Positions 1 through 7,222 of a stretch of 51,728 bases of DNA are shown piece after piece; the first letter of the stretch is position 1; every line of letters begins with the position of its first letter. The DNA lies in NCBI GenBank assembly GCA_902494625.1, contig CABUUB010000006.1, positions 1-51,728 on the forward strand. The letters are read 5' to 3'. This stretch comes from an uncultured Collinsella sp. (GTDB taxonomy: Bacteria > Actinomycetota > Coriobacteriia > Coriobacteriales > Coriobacteriaceae). The notes under the pieces were generated by a model, which did no database searches, had not been told where the DNA came from, and saw only the letters and a program-made list of their open reading frames with translations. Both the position numbers and the translations under genes were made by a program.

Positions 1-100
1 CGCCCGCCTGCCGGCGCGCTCGCCCGCGGGCTAAAAACGCTCCGCGTTTTCTTTACGCCCGCGCCTCGACCGAGGTTCGAATCCATGCAGTGTTGCCATA

Positions 101-130
101 AAAGAAAAAGCCCCGTTGCCGGAGGCTTTC
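101..130 (-). terminator. Rho-independent terminator after tRNA-Arg
   Basis: Read on the minus strand, a GC-rich stem (AAAGCC-CCGG against CCGGGGCTTT, with one bulge) is followed by a T-rich run, starting about 10 nt after the tRNA-Arg 3' end. This is a typical intrinsic terminator for the tRNA transcript. Positions 1-100 hold no gene I can support. Confidence 0.75.
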
Positions 131-139
131 GATTTCAAT

Positions 140-216
140 TGGTGCGGCGTATAGGATTCGAACCTATGACGTTCTGATTCGTAGTCAGACCCTCTATCCA
201 GCTGAGGTAACGCCGC
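140..216 (-). tRNA. tRNA-Arg (anticodon ACG)
   Basis: The minus strand folds into a complete cloverleaf. The 7-bp acceptor stem is GCGGCGT/ACGCCGC, the anticodon arm is TCTGA-CTACGAA-TCAGA, and the T loop is TTCGAAT. The CCA tail is encoded. The ACG anticodon (read as inosine-CG) decodes CGN arginine codons. Confidence 0.95.
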
Positions 217-227
217 AGCGCAAGACA

Positions 228-257
228 TATAAAACCACTTTAGCTTATTGGAGTCAA
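228..257 (-). promoter_or_regulatory. Probable promoter of tRNA-Arg
   Basis: On the minus strand, TTGACT (252-257) and TTTATA (228-233) are separated by 18 nt and lie just upstream of the tRNA. The -35 is good and the -10 moderate. Confidence 0.5.
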
Positions 258-293
258 GCACAATCTCAAACTTTTTTGTGGAACGCAATTTTG

Positions 294-671
294 TCATGCT
301 GCTCCGCATATACCGCCGTTCCCCGTACGATCGATTGGCTTTTCGATCACGTCAAACTTAGCATCAAGTTCCCTCAGGAGCGATCTCACCCGCTGGGCAC
401 AATCATAATCGGCAAACGAGATACTCAGCATGCGCGCGACCTGGTTGGAAGTCCCAACTCCATAGAAGTGCTCCAGGGCCACAAGCCCCTCGTGCGTCAC
501 AAAGGTCTCGACCACATGCGGCGACTCCTCAAAGCACCATTGGGTCAACGGACCCTCACTCGTCTGTCGAACCACCAGGCCACCCATGCCAGACGGCTCA
601 CACGTTACAAGTAGATACTCCCCGCCCTCGTCGCTCTCAAACAAAACCACCCGATCATCAAACAGCTCCAT
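294..671 (-). CDS. Uncharacterised 125-residue protein
   Basis: I do not recognise a family. The start is supported by an AAAGGGG Shine-Dalgarno sequence 5 nt upstream of ATG. The protein is acidic and soluble, with no signal peptide or membrane segment. The middle reads like a compact alpha/beta domain (E-Y-L-L-V-T-C, then G-G-L-V-V-R), and the C-terminal third may be helical and ends Gly-rich. It stands alone between tRNA-Arg and serS. About 60 nt upstream is a GAAC-N4-GTTC palindrome like a LexA box (732-743), so it could be a DNA-damage gene; that is inference from the site alone. The reading frame is believable because of the RBS and minus-strand codon use matching its neighbours. Confidence 0.7.
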   Translation of the reverse strand: MELFDDRVVLFESDEGGEYLLVTCEPSGMGGLVVRQTSEGPLTQWCFEESPHVVETFVTHEGLVALEHFYGVGTSNQVARMLSISFADYDCAQRVRSLLRELDAKFDVIEKPIDRTGNGGICGAA

Positions 672-731
672 CGCGTCCCCTTTCTCTCGCTCTTATTTAG
701 CAAAAGCATAGCAGGTAGATGGCTGTATACA

Positions 732-743
732 GAACAGTTGTTC
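732..743. promoter_or_regulatory. LexA-like SOS box (GAAC-N4-GTTC)
   Basis: The palindrome reads CGAACAACTGTTCT on the minus strand, with both GAAC/GTTC arms intact. It resembles the Gram-positive LexA/DinR box CGAAC-N4-GTTCG. It lies 60 bp upstream of the 125-residue ORF, in its promoter region, with a TATGCT-like -10 further downstream. A second, similar box is at 51036. Confidence 0.5.
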
Positions 744-797
744 GTGTGTTTTCTATTGAGCTGTCCGCACGGCATGGTATGGGCCTGCGCACGAAAT

Positions 798-823
798 AGG
801 GCGCCCCCAAAGGAGCGCCCTTG
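798..823 (-). terminator. Hairpin after serS
   Basis: The minus strand has a GGGCGC...GCGCCC stem starting about 20 nt after the serS stop, with only a weak T tract (CTATTTCG). It is a probable terminator. Confidence 0.45.
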
Positions 824-844
824 CATATCCCCTATGCAGCCAAG

Positions 845-2128
845 TTACGCGACCGGCTCGATCTTCTCGAGACCGCCCATGTAAGGACGCAGAACCTCAG
901 GGATCGTGATGGTGCCGTCGGCGTTCTGGTAGTTCTCCAGAATGGCGGCCATGGTGCGGCCGGCCGGCAGGCCGGAACCGTTGAGAGTGTGCAGGTAGCG
1001 CGAACCCTTGAAGTTCTCGGGGTCGCGATACTTGATGTTGGCGCGGCGAGCCTGGAAGTCACCGCAGTTGGAGCAGGAGCTGATCTCCTTGTAGGCGTTG
1101 TAGCTCGGCAGCCAGACCTCGACGTCGTAGGTCTGACGGGCAGAGAAGCCCAAGTCGCCGGTGCACAGGCTAATCACGCGATACGGAAGGCCCAGCTGCT
1201 GCAGCAGGTACTCGGCCTCGGCGGTCATGCTCTCGAGCTCCTCGTCGGACTCCTCCGGCTTAGCGAACTTGACCATCTCGACCTTGTCGAACTCGTGCTG
1301 ACGGATGATGCCGCGGGTGTCGCGACCGGCGGAACCGGCCTCCTCGCGGAAGCAGGGGGTGAAGGCGGTGTAGCGGCGCGGCAGGGTGTCGGCATCGAGG
1401 ACCTCGCCGGCGTGCAGGTTGGTGAGCACGACCTCGGCGGTGGGGATCAGGAAGTTGTCGCCCGAGACGTGGTAGGCGTCGTCCTCGAACTTGGGCAGCT
1501 GGCCCGTGCCGAACATGGTCTGACGCTTGACGACGATGGGCGGCCACCACTCCTTAAAACCACGGCTGGTGTGCGTATCGAGGAAGAAGTTGATGAGGGC
1601 GCGCTCAAGACGGGCGCCGGCGCCACCGAGAACGGTGAAGCGGCTGCCGGAGAGCTTGTTGCCGCGCTCGAAGTCGAGGATGTCCAGATCGGTGCCCAGA
1701 TCCCAGTGCGGCTTAAAGTCGAAGTCGAACTCGCGCGGGGTGCCCCAGCGGCGACGCTCGATGTTCTCGTCCTCGTCCTTACCGTACGGGGTGGCATCGC
1801 ACGGAATGTTGGGCAGGTGAGCCATGAAGTCGTACTGCTCCTGCTCGAGAGCGGTGCGGCGCTCGGCCAGACCGTCAATCTTCTCGTTGACGGCGCGCAC
1901 GGTCTCCTTGGCGGCCTCGGCCTCGTCCTTCTTGCCCTCCTTCATCAGGGCGCCGATCTTCTTGGACTCGGCATTGCGCGTAGCCTGGAGCTCCTCGACC
2001 TCGGTGATGACGGCACGGCGCTCGTCGTCGAGCTCAAAGAACTTCTCGCGATCCCAAGACGTCTGGCGGTTAGCCATGGCGACATCGATGGCATCGGGGT
2101 TCTCGCGAACAAACTTGATATCAAGCAT
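845..2128 (-). CDS. serS: Seryl-tRNA synthetase
   Basis: Charges tRNA-Ser with serine in the cytoplasm and is a class II synthetase. The 427 residues match the family length. The N-terminal ~110 residues are a charged antiparallel coiled-coil arm that would contact the long variable arm of tRNA-Ser. The catalytic domain follows, with motif 2 as FREEAGSAGRDTRG and the C-terminal ISSCSNCGDFQARR block. I chose ATG at 2128 because GGAGG lies 7 nt upstream and the protein then begins MLDIKFVREN, as is usual for SerRS; the frame remains open to 2155, which would add nine residues. No T-box is visible in the short upstream region. Confidence 0.97.
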   Translation of the reverse strand: MLDIKFVRENPDAIDVAMANRQTSWDREKFFELDDERRAVITEVEELQATRNAESKKIGALMKEGKKDEAEAAKETVRAVNEKIDGLAERRTALEQEQYDFMAHLPNIPCDATPYGKDEDENIERRRWGTPREFDFDFKPHWDLGTDLDILDFERGNKLSGSRFTVLGGAGARLERALINFFLDTHTSRGFKEWWPPIVVKRQTMFGTGQLPKFEDDAYHVSGDNFLIPTAEVVLTNLHAGEVLDADTLPRRYTAFTPCFREEAGSAGRDTRGIIRQHEFDKVEMVKFAKPEESDEELESMTAEAEYLLQQLGLPYRVISLCTGDLGFSARQTYDVEVWLPSYNAYKEISSCSNCGDFQARRANIKYRDPENFKGSRYLHTLNGSGLPAGRTMAAILENYQNADGTITIPEVLRPYMGGLEKIEPVA

Positions 2129-2239
2129 TAGATCCTCCGGCGATATACATTCCATTTAGGTTGCAACCTTGTACATGTATGGGCAAGTATATACTTATGA
2201 GCGTTTACGACCCAACTCAACTACGCAAGAAGGCACCCA

Positions 2240-2413
2240 ATGGACGCAGTTTTTTCCTTTTTGTTTGGCACCCGCACCGGTTTTGCCATCCTTTTCGCCG
2301 GCGGCATCCTGTTATTTGCGATTCTTGCCTTTGTAATGGAGAAGCGTACCCATAAGATGTACGTCGACCGCGGACCCAAGTCCGAGGATGAGGAAGACAG
2401 CTTCTGGGACTAA
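2240..2413 (+). CDS. Small membrane protein, 57 residues
   Basis: This short gene reads M-D-A-V-F-S-F-L-F-G and has one hydrophobic segment (about residues 14-33, F-A-I-L-F-A-G-G-I-L-L-F-A-I-L-A-F-V). It is followed by a basic stretch (EKRTHK) and a very acidic tail (KSEDEEDSFWD). The layout suggests a single-span protein with a cytoplasmic tail. AAGAAGG lies about 6 nt upstream of ATG. It is divergent from serS and ends exactly at the inverted repeat and terminator shared with proC. I cannot name the family; the hydrophobic-basic-acidic layout argues against a chance ORF. Confidence 0.72.
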   Translation: MDAVFSFLFGTRTGFAILFAGGILLFAILAFVMEKRTHKMYVDRGPKSEDEEDSFWD

Positions 2414-2570
2414 CCTGCCAAAAAGGGACAGGTTTATTTTGGTCGGTTTTATCTGGGCAAACGCAAGCGCCCCGCAACTGGAATTGAGCCAGTTGCGGGG
2501 CGCTTTTCGCACATACGACAAAACCGCAGGAAAAACCTGCCAAAATAAACCTGTCCCTAAATGGCAGGTT
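2412..2570. repeat. 31-bp inverted repeat flanking a terminator
   Basis: The arms 2412-2442 and 2540-2570 are inverted copies differing only in three adjacent bases (AAA against TTT). Each arm also contains AACCTG...CAGGTT, so it can fold alone. The repeat fills the space between two convergent stop codons and brackets a perfect 17-bp hairpin. It looks like a REP-type or MITE-like element. Confidence 0.8.
2465..2505. terminator. Bidirectional terminator between convergent genes
   Basis: A perfect 17-bp stem (AAGCGCCCCGCAACTGG and its complement) with a 7-nt loop (AATTGAG) is followed by T on one strand and preceded by A on the other. It would stop both the 57-residue gene (+) and proC (-). 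Confidence 0.9.
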
Positions 2571-3341
2571 TTACTGGAGAGTTGCGTCGATTGCCTTGAC
2601 CAGGGCACTGCGCATGCCGGCGTCCTCGAGCGCAACGACGCCCTTGATGGTGGCACCACCGGGCGAGCATACGGCATCCTTCATCGCCGCAGGATGCTGG
2701 CCAGTTGCAAGCTGCAGCTTTGCCGTACCCAGCACCATCTGGCTCACAATGCGATAGGCATCGGCACGCGGGATACCGTGCTTGACCGCTGCATCGCCCA
2801 GGGCCTCGATTGCCATGGCGACAAATGCCGGAGCGCAACCACCCACCGTGCCGCCCACAAACAGCAGGCTCGTATCGAGCTCGACCACCGCACCGAGCTT
2901 GCCAAGCAGATCAAGCACCACTGCGCTCTGCTCATCACTAAGCGTGGAAGCCTTCTCGCAGGCGATGACGCCCTCGCCCACCGAAACCGGTGTGTTGGGC
3001 ACCGTCGAGATGTGCGCGACGCCCGGCAGGACCTGCTCCCACTTGGCACTGTCCCAAGTCCAGGCAACCGACAGAACGACCTTGTCGGCAAGAATGTCCT
3101 TGAGCGGGGCGAATACCTTCTCGATCATGTACGGTTTGACCGCAGCGACCACGATATCGGATGCGGCGACAACCTCGGCGGCATCGTGACAGGCGACCAT
3201 GCCGCGCGCCTCGCAGCGCTCAACCAGTGCGTCGTAGCGACCCGCGCAGGCGCACATGTCGCTCACAGCTACACCGGCAGCGATCCAGCCATCGGCCATA
3301 GCGCTCGCCATATTGCCAAAACCGACAAATCCAATCTTCAT
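2571..3341 (-). CDS. proC: Pyrroline-5-carboxylate reductase
   Basis: Catalyses the last step of proline synthesis, reducing pyrroline-5-carboxylate with NAD(P)H. The N-terminal Rossmann fold opens with GFVGFGNMASAM. The substrate/dimerisation half carries the family block CSPGGATIKGVVALEDAG followed by helical R-S-A-L-V-K-A-I. Its 256 residues are slightly short for the family (about 270), mainly at the C terminus. It is a single gene, convergent with the 57-residue protein, and its stop codon abuts the right arm of the inverted repeat. The next gene upstream, rlmH, is about 70 bp away. Confidence 0.95.
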   Translation of the reverse strand: MKIGFVGFGNMASAMADGWIAAGVAVSDMCACAGRYDALVERCEARGMVACHDAAEVVAASDIVVAAVKPYMIEKVFAPLKDILADKVVLSVAWTWDSAKWEQVLPGVAHISTVPNTPVSVGEGVIACEKASTLSDEQSAVVLDLLGKLGAVVELDTSLLFVGGTVGGCAPAFVAMAIEALGDAAVKHGIPRADAYRIVSQMVLGTAKLQLATGQHPAAMKDAVCSPGGATIKGVVALEDAGMRSALVKAIDATLQ

Positions 3342-3414
3342 ATCTCATAGTCCTTTCAGACACATTCCTCAAAACGAAAGGTATTGTCCCACGCCATTGT
3401 TTCGTATTGCCGAC

Positions 3415-3885
3415 CTATTTGTGATACGGCTCGCCACGACTGATCTTGCAGGCGCGGTAGATTTGCTCCAGCAGCACCACGCGCGCCAGGTTATGCGGCA
3501 AGGTAATGCGTCCAAAGCTGAGCATCTCGTCGGCGCGGGCGCGCACGTCATCGCTCACGCCGTCCGATCCGCCAATCACAAAGGCGATGTCGCTGTTACC
3601 ACGCAGCATAAGATCATCGAGCCGCGCCGAAAACTCCTCGCTCGAGCGCTCTTTGCCCTCAATGGCCAGCAGGATCACATGCGCTCGAGACGGCAAGGCA
3701 GCAAGAATCGCCGCCCCCTCCTTGTCGCGCGCGGCATCCACGCCGCCCGCCTTAGCCGGGTCGATATCGGCCACCTCGCGGATATCAACCTTGGCATAGG
3801 CACCTAGGCGCTTGGCGTACTCAGCGCACGCGTCCTTCCAAAAGCGCTCCTTGAGCTTACCGACGCAAACGACGGTGTATTTCAC
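3415..3885 (-). CDS. rlmH: 23S rRNA pseudouridine-1915 N3-methyltransferase RlmH
   Basis: A SPOUT methyltransferase that modifies pseudouridine 1915 in helix 69 of 23S rRNA, using SAM. The 156 residues match the usual length. Key signs are the N-terminal MKYTVVCVGKLKE, the SAM-knot region IAFVIGGSDGVSDDV, and the C terminus LPHNLARVVLLEQIYRA with the last residues GEPYHK, all characteristic of RlmH. The stop of the upstream band-7 gene lies only 6 nt before its start, so the two are probably cotranscribed. Confidence 0.96.
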   Translation of the reverse strand: MKYTVVCVGKLKERFWKDACAEYAKRLGAYAKVDIREVADIDPAKAGGVDAARDKEGAAILAALPSRAHVILLAIEGKERSSEEFSARLDDLMLRGNSDIAFVIGGSDGVSDDVRARADEMLSFGRITLPHNLARVVLLEQIYRACKISRGEPYHK

Positions 3886-3891
3886 GCGCGT

Positions 3892-4830
3892 CTACTCCTT
3901 CGAATCGTTTTGAACTTTGCCGGCGGCCAGCATCTGCTCGAACATCGAGGCCGACTGCGAAAAGTCGCTCGGCAGCACGACCGTCGAGGTTTTACCCGTG
4001 CGAGCGAACTCCGTCATCATCTCGGACCACTGCGTAAACATGAACAGTTGGTTGGCCTCGTCATTGCCGACACCCGTCTCCTGGATGATCTCGAGCGAAT
4101 CTTTGATACCCAGCGCGATGGCCTTGCGCTGGTTGGCGATGCCCTCGCCCGCCTTTTCCATTGCCTCGGCCTCGGCGGTCGCCTCGGTGACGCGCTTGAT
4201 GCGGTCGGCCTCAGCGAGCTCCTGTGCCGCAGCGCGCTTGCGCTGGGCGGCGTTGATGTCGTTCATGGAGTTCTCAACCTCGGTCGGCAGTGCGATTTTG
4301 GTGATGAGCGTCGACACGAGGGTGAAGCCGTAGGCGGCCATCTGCTCGGAAACGGTAGCGTTGACATCCTTGGCGATGTCATCCTTCTTGGCAAAGACCT
4401 CATCGAGTGTGTAGACGGGAATCGAAGAGCGCAGAGCGTCGGTGATGAAGTCACGCATCTGGTCGACGGGCTCCTGCAGCATATAGTAGCTCTTGTAGAT
4501 GCCCGAATCTGCCGGGCCGGCGCCCATGTCATAGCTCACGTGGTACTGAGCAGAGACCTCAAGGCCGATGGTCACGTTGTCCTGGGTCTTAACGTCGATG
4601 CCAAAACCGTTTTTCATGGTTCGCAGACTCACCGTGGCGGCCTTGCGGTCGATCACGGGCACCTTCATGTGGAAGCCCGCGTTGACGATGCGGTTAAACT
4701 TGCCCAGACGCTCGATGATCACGGCATGCTGCTGTTCAACGACGTAGCAGGCGTTGGGAAGCAGCAGCAACAGAATGATGATGGGAATCAAAAGGCTGGT
4801 AAGGGCAGCGATGATACCGGACAACAGCAT
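3892..4830 (-). CDS. SPFH/band-7 membrane protein (stomatin-like)
   Basis: A stomatin/HflK-like scaffold of the cell membrane. An N-terminal membrane segment (about residues 5-25, rich in I and L) is followed by a band-7 domain opening V-E-Q-Q-H-A-V-I-I-E-R-L-G-K-F. A charged helical/coiled-coil stretch rich in A, E and K (about 190-245) follows, ending in a short tail. ATG at 4830 is preferred because GAGGAG is about 8 nt upstream; ATG at 4851 lacks an RBS. It has 312 residues. The family forms oligomeric membrane microdomains and often works with proteases, but no NfeD partner is adjacent, so its role here is unknown. It forms an operon with rlmH. Confidence 0.88.
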   Translation of the reverse strand: MLLSGIIAALTSLLIPIIILLLLLPNACYVVEQQHAVIIERLGKFNRIVNAGFHMKVPVIDRKAATVSLRTMKNGFGIDVKTQDNVTIGLEVSAQYHVSYDMGAGPADSGIYKSYYMLQEPVDQMRDFITDALRSSIPVYTLDEVFAKKDDIAKDVNATVSEQMAAYGFTLVSTLITKIALPTEVENSMNDINAAQRKRAAAQELAEADRIKRVTEATAEAEAMEKAGEGIANQRKAIALGIKDSLEIIQETGVGNDEANQLFMFTQWSEMMTEFARTGKTSTVVLPSDFSQSASMFEQMLAAGKVQNDSKE

Positions 4831-4907
4831 GGTCTCTCCTCTGATAGGCACACGTTGGCATTAGGATACCCGCACGAAGCAGCTGTGTGACACCAACAAG
4901 AGGACCC

Positions 4908-5126
4908 GTGGTCAAAAAAGGCCAAATATGAGTACTGTTACCAGTTTAGTAACAGCGTATTTGGGTCAAAATCGCCTCGTTGAACCCGAGGTCTATCGAA
5001 ATTACTTCATTTTGTCTCAAGGTTGAGCCAAATTAGCGTACATCTGTTGCGCAAAATGAGCAAAAATAGCTTCATGAAATGTCTCTATTTTCATGTCAGT
5101 ACTCATATTTGCCACTTTTTGACCAC
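4908..5126. repeat. 219-bp MITE-like element with 30-bp terminal inverted repeats
   Basis: The left end (4908-4937) is an inverted copy of the right end (5097-5126). Both read GTGGTCAAAAA, then an 8-10 nt variable part, then CAAATATGAGTACTG. The interior holds several small palindromes (CTGTTAC/GTAACAG at 4935-4955, CTCAA/TTGAG, ATGAAA/TTTCAT). There is no coding capacity. It occupies most of the gap between the band-7 gene and tRNA-Leu. Confidence 0.75.
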
Positions 5127-5182
5127 AGGGACATCTACCGCGCGAAATCGATATGTCAAATCTGCCAAAACGGCCCATAACA

Positions 5183-5213
5183 AAAAAGCCCCCATTGCTG
5201 AGAGCTCTTTCAT
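5183..5213 (-). terminator. Rho-independent terminator after tRNA-Leu
   Basis: On the minus strand, AGCTCTC-AGCAAT-GGGGGCT forms a 7-bp stem with G-U pairs, followed by TTTTTTGTT. It is directly downstream of tRNA-Leu. Confidence 0.7.
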
Positions 5214-5217
5214 TTAA

Positions 5218-5304
5218 TGGTGCGGGCGAAAGGACTTGAACCTTCATGGGGTTGCCCCCATACGGACCTGAACCGTACGCGTCTGCCAATTCCGCCACGC
5301 CCGC
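5218..5304 (-). tRNA. tRNA-Leu (anticodon CAG)
   Basis: An 87-nt minus-strand cloverleaf with the long variable arm expected of leucine tRNAs. The acceptor stem GCGGGCG pairs with CGCCCGC. The anticodon arm is TACGG-TTCAGGT-CCGTA and the variable arm hairpin is TGGGG-GCAA-CCCCA. The CCA is encoded. It decodes CUG. Confidence 0.95.
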
Positions 5305-5315
5305 GTGCAGGAATT

Positions 5316-5344
5316 AGAATAACGGAGCGCCATCGCGAACGCAA
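5316..5344 (-). promoter_or_regulatory. Promoter of tRNA-Leu
   Basis: On the minus strand, TTGCGT (5339-5344) and TATTCT (5316-5321) are separated by 17 nt and lie about 12 nt before the tRNA start. Confidence 0.7.
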
Positions 5345-5347
5345 GAA

Positions 5348-6265
5348 CTATTTTTGAAAAAGTTTGCAGGCATTTTCCCAAGCTGCTCGCGCGATTGCCT
5401 CAGCATCCTCGCCGGTACGATCGACACGGTCGTTGACCAGCGTGTTTGCCGTGATAGAAATCATTGCCGGCTCGCATTCAAGACCGCGAATGGGCTCCGG
5501 AGCCATATACGGGCAATCCGTCTCGAACAAAATTCGATCGAGTGGGGTTGCCGCAAATGCCTCGCGCACGTCGTCGTTGCGCTTAAAGGTGGCCGCACCG
5601 CCATAGGCGATATAGCAGCCCAGCTCCACAAAGCGCTCCATCGTGGCGCGGTCCTCGCCAAAGCAGTGCAGCACACAACCGGCCTGGGGCACACCCACCT
5701 CACGAAGCACGTTGTAGGCGTCCACGTGCGAGGTGCGCTCCTGGTCCGTGTCCTCGTGACGCAGATGTAGCTCCACCGGCACGTTACGGCACACGGCAAG
5801 CTCGAGCTGACGCGCCATGCAGTCAATCTGCACGTTATGGGGTGCCGGCGCGATATCGTCGTCATAGTCCATGTGGTAGTCCAGGCCGATTTCGCCAATA
5901 CCGGCGCATAAGGGATCATCGAGCGCGGCAACGACCTGTGCGTGAACGTCGTCGGTATAGTCCGGTGCGCCATACGGATGCACGCCGGCAAGATACTTGA
6001 TCTGCGGGATATCCTGCATCGGCAGAATTTCGCGCACGAGCCAGTCGCTATAGTCCGTCACGCCGCGTTTGTCAGCGATGGGGTCGAGCATCGTCACCAA
6101 CAGGTCGACGCCCGCCGCCTTGGCACGCACGAGCGTCTCGGGCACTTCTTTGCCCCAAAACGAAAGCAGATGCGCATGCGTGTCGGCAAGCGGTGCCAAG
6201 GGCACGGGACAAGTAACCGTCTTCTTTTTCTTGGTAAACGTCACGCGTTCGGCATTAGGCATCAT
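5348..6265 (-). CDS. tatD: TatD family metal-dependent hydrolase (DNase)
   Basis: A TIM-barrel metallo-hydrolase of the TatD group, whose members are 3'-5' exonucleases. Metal-ligand motifs in order are DTHAHL near residue 29, GEIGLDYH, ELHLRH, LHCFGE and FETDCPYMAPEP. At 305 residues it is longer than the usual ~260, mostly because of a basic N-terminal extension (FTKKKK) of about 25 residues. The start overlaps the last 11 bp of rsmA (ATGATGCCTAA), so translation is coupled; either of the two consecutive ATG codons could serve. The pairing with rsmA and metG is a common arrangement in Gram-positive genomes. Confidence 0.92.
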   Translation of the reverse strand: MMPNAERVTFTKKKKTVTCPVPLAPLADTHAHLLSFWGKEVPETLVRAKAAGVDLLVTMLDPIADKRGVTDYSDWLVREILPMQDIPQIKYLAGVHPYGAPDYTDDVHAQVVAALDDPLCAGIGEIGLDYHMDYDDDIAPAPHNVQIDCMARQLELAVCRNVPVELHLRHEDTDQERTSHVDAYNVLREVGVPQAGCVLHCFGEDRATMERFVELGCYIAYGGAATFKRNDDVREAFAATPLDRILFETDCPYMAPEPIRGLECEPAMISITANTLVNDRVDRTGEDAEAIARAAWENACKLFQK

Positions 6266-7115
6266 GGATTAGCTCCTGGGCCAGACGGACAAAGTCAGCA
6301 ACATCAAGCGTCTCGGCGCGCGTGGTGGGTGCAATACCGCAAGCCTCAAAGGCAGCATCGAGCACGTCCTTGGCAAAGCCGTTGGCGCTCATGGAATTGC
6401 GGATGGTCTTGCGACGCTGAGCAAATGCAGCGTCGATCACGCGAGCCACGAACTCGCGATCGAGCCCCTCGGGCACCACGCCGTCAACACGGTCGATACG
6501 CACGACGGCCGAGTCCACGTGCGGCGCCGGCATAAAGCAACGCGGCGGCACCTCAAAGCGACCCGTCACCTGCGCATACAGGCCGAGCTTTGCCGTATAG
6601 CCGCCATAGGTCTTGTTGCCCGGCACTGCGGCAATGCGATCGGCAACCTCCTTTTGCACCATGACGACGGCACGCTTGAGCGCGGGCATCGTCTGGAAGA
6701 ACTGCAGGATGATCGTCGCCGCCACGTTATAGGGCAAGTTCGCGACAAATACCGTCGGCTCACCGCCGGCGGCCTGCTCAATCTGCTCCGGGCCCACCTT
6801 AAGCGCGTCGCCCATGATAAAGCGGAAGTTGGCGTAGTCGGCGGCATGGGCGTCGAGCACCGGTTCGAGCTCAGGATCGGCCTCAATGGACGTAACGCAC
6901 GCCGCTTCCTGCAGCAACGCAAGTGTCAACGTACCGCAACCCGGACCCACCTCGAGTACGCGCTCGTCACCTGCAAGCTCGGCAAGCTCGCAGATACGCT
7001 CGATCACATGATTGTCGATTAGAAAGTTCTGGCCCAGGCGATGCTTGGTCGCAAGGCCAAACTCCTCCAGCAGCTCCCTGGTGGCCGTGGGGTTTGCCAA
7101 AGGCGAAGTTGTCAT
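6255..7115 (-). CDS. rsmA: 16S rRNA adenine(1518/1519)-N6-dimethyltransferase RsmA
   Basis: Dimethylates two adjacent adenines in the 3' hairpin of 16S rRNA during small-subunit assembly. The N terminus carries LGQNFL, the SAM site EVGPGCGTLT, and the catalytic NLPYNVA block near residue 130; the C-terminal helical domain ends in a typical FAQRRKTIRNSM segment. The 286 residues match the family. It is translationally coupled to tatD downstream and separated from metG by a terminator. Confidence 0.96.
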   Translation of the reverse strand: MTTSPLANPTATRELLEEFGLATKHRLGQNFLIDNHVIERICELAELAGDERVLEVGPGCGTLTLALLQEAACVTSIEADPELEPVLDAHAADYANFRFIMGDALKVGPEQIEQAAGGEPTVFVANLPYNVAATIILQFFQTMPALKRAVVMVQKEVADRIAAVPGNKTYGGYTAKLGLYAQVTGRFEVPPRCFMPAPHVDSAVVRIDRVDGVVPEGLDREFVARVIDAAFAQRRKTIRNSMSANGFAKDVLDAAFEACGIAPTTRAETLDVADFVRLAQELIHDA

Positions 7116-7153
7116 GGTTGCCTCCTTAGCATGATGGCGGCATCTTGAAACAA

Positions 7154-7183
7154 AAGGGCATGGACCGTGGCGGCCATGCCCTT
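7154..7183 (-). terminator. Rho-independent terminator after metG
   Basis: The 10-bp stem AAGGGCATGG/CCATGCCCTT is followed on the minus strand by TTGTTTC. It lies 40 nt after the metG stop and before rsmA. Confidence 0.8.
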
Positions 7184-7222
7184 ACAGCTAAACAGCAAAT
7201 TGCCGATATGGCGCGCTGCGTC

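Noticed and set aside
1..100. T-arm-like GGTTCGAATCC at about position 75
   Set aside because: No matching acceptor or anticodon arm can be formed around it in the window.
821..2131. 436-residue plus-strand ORF opposite serS
   Set aside because: Antisense shadow of serS, rich in Val, Gly and Leu.
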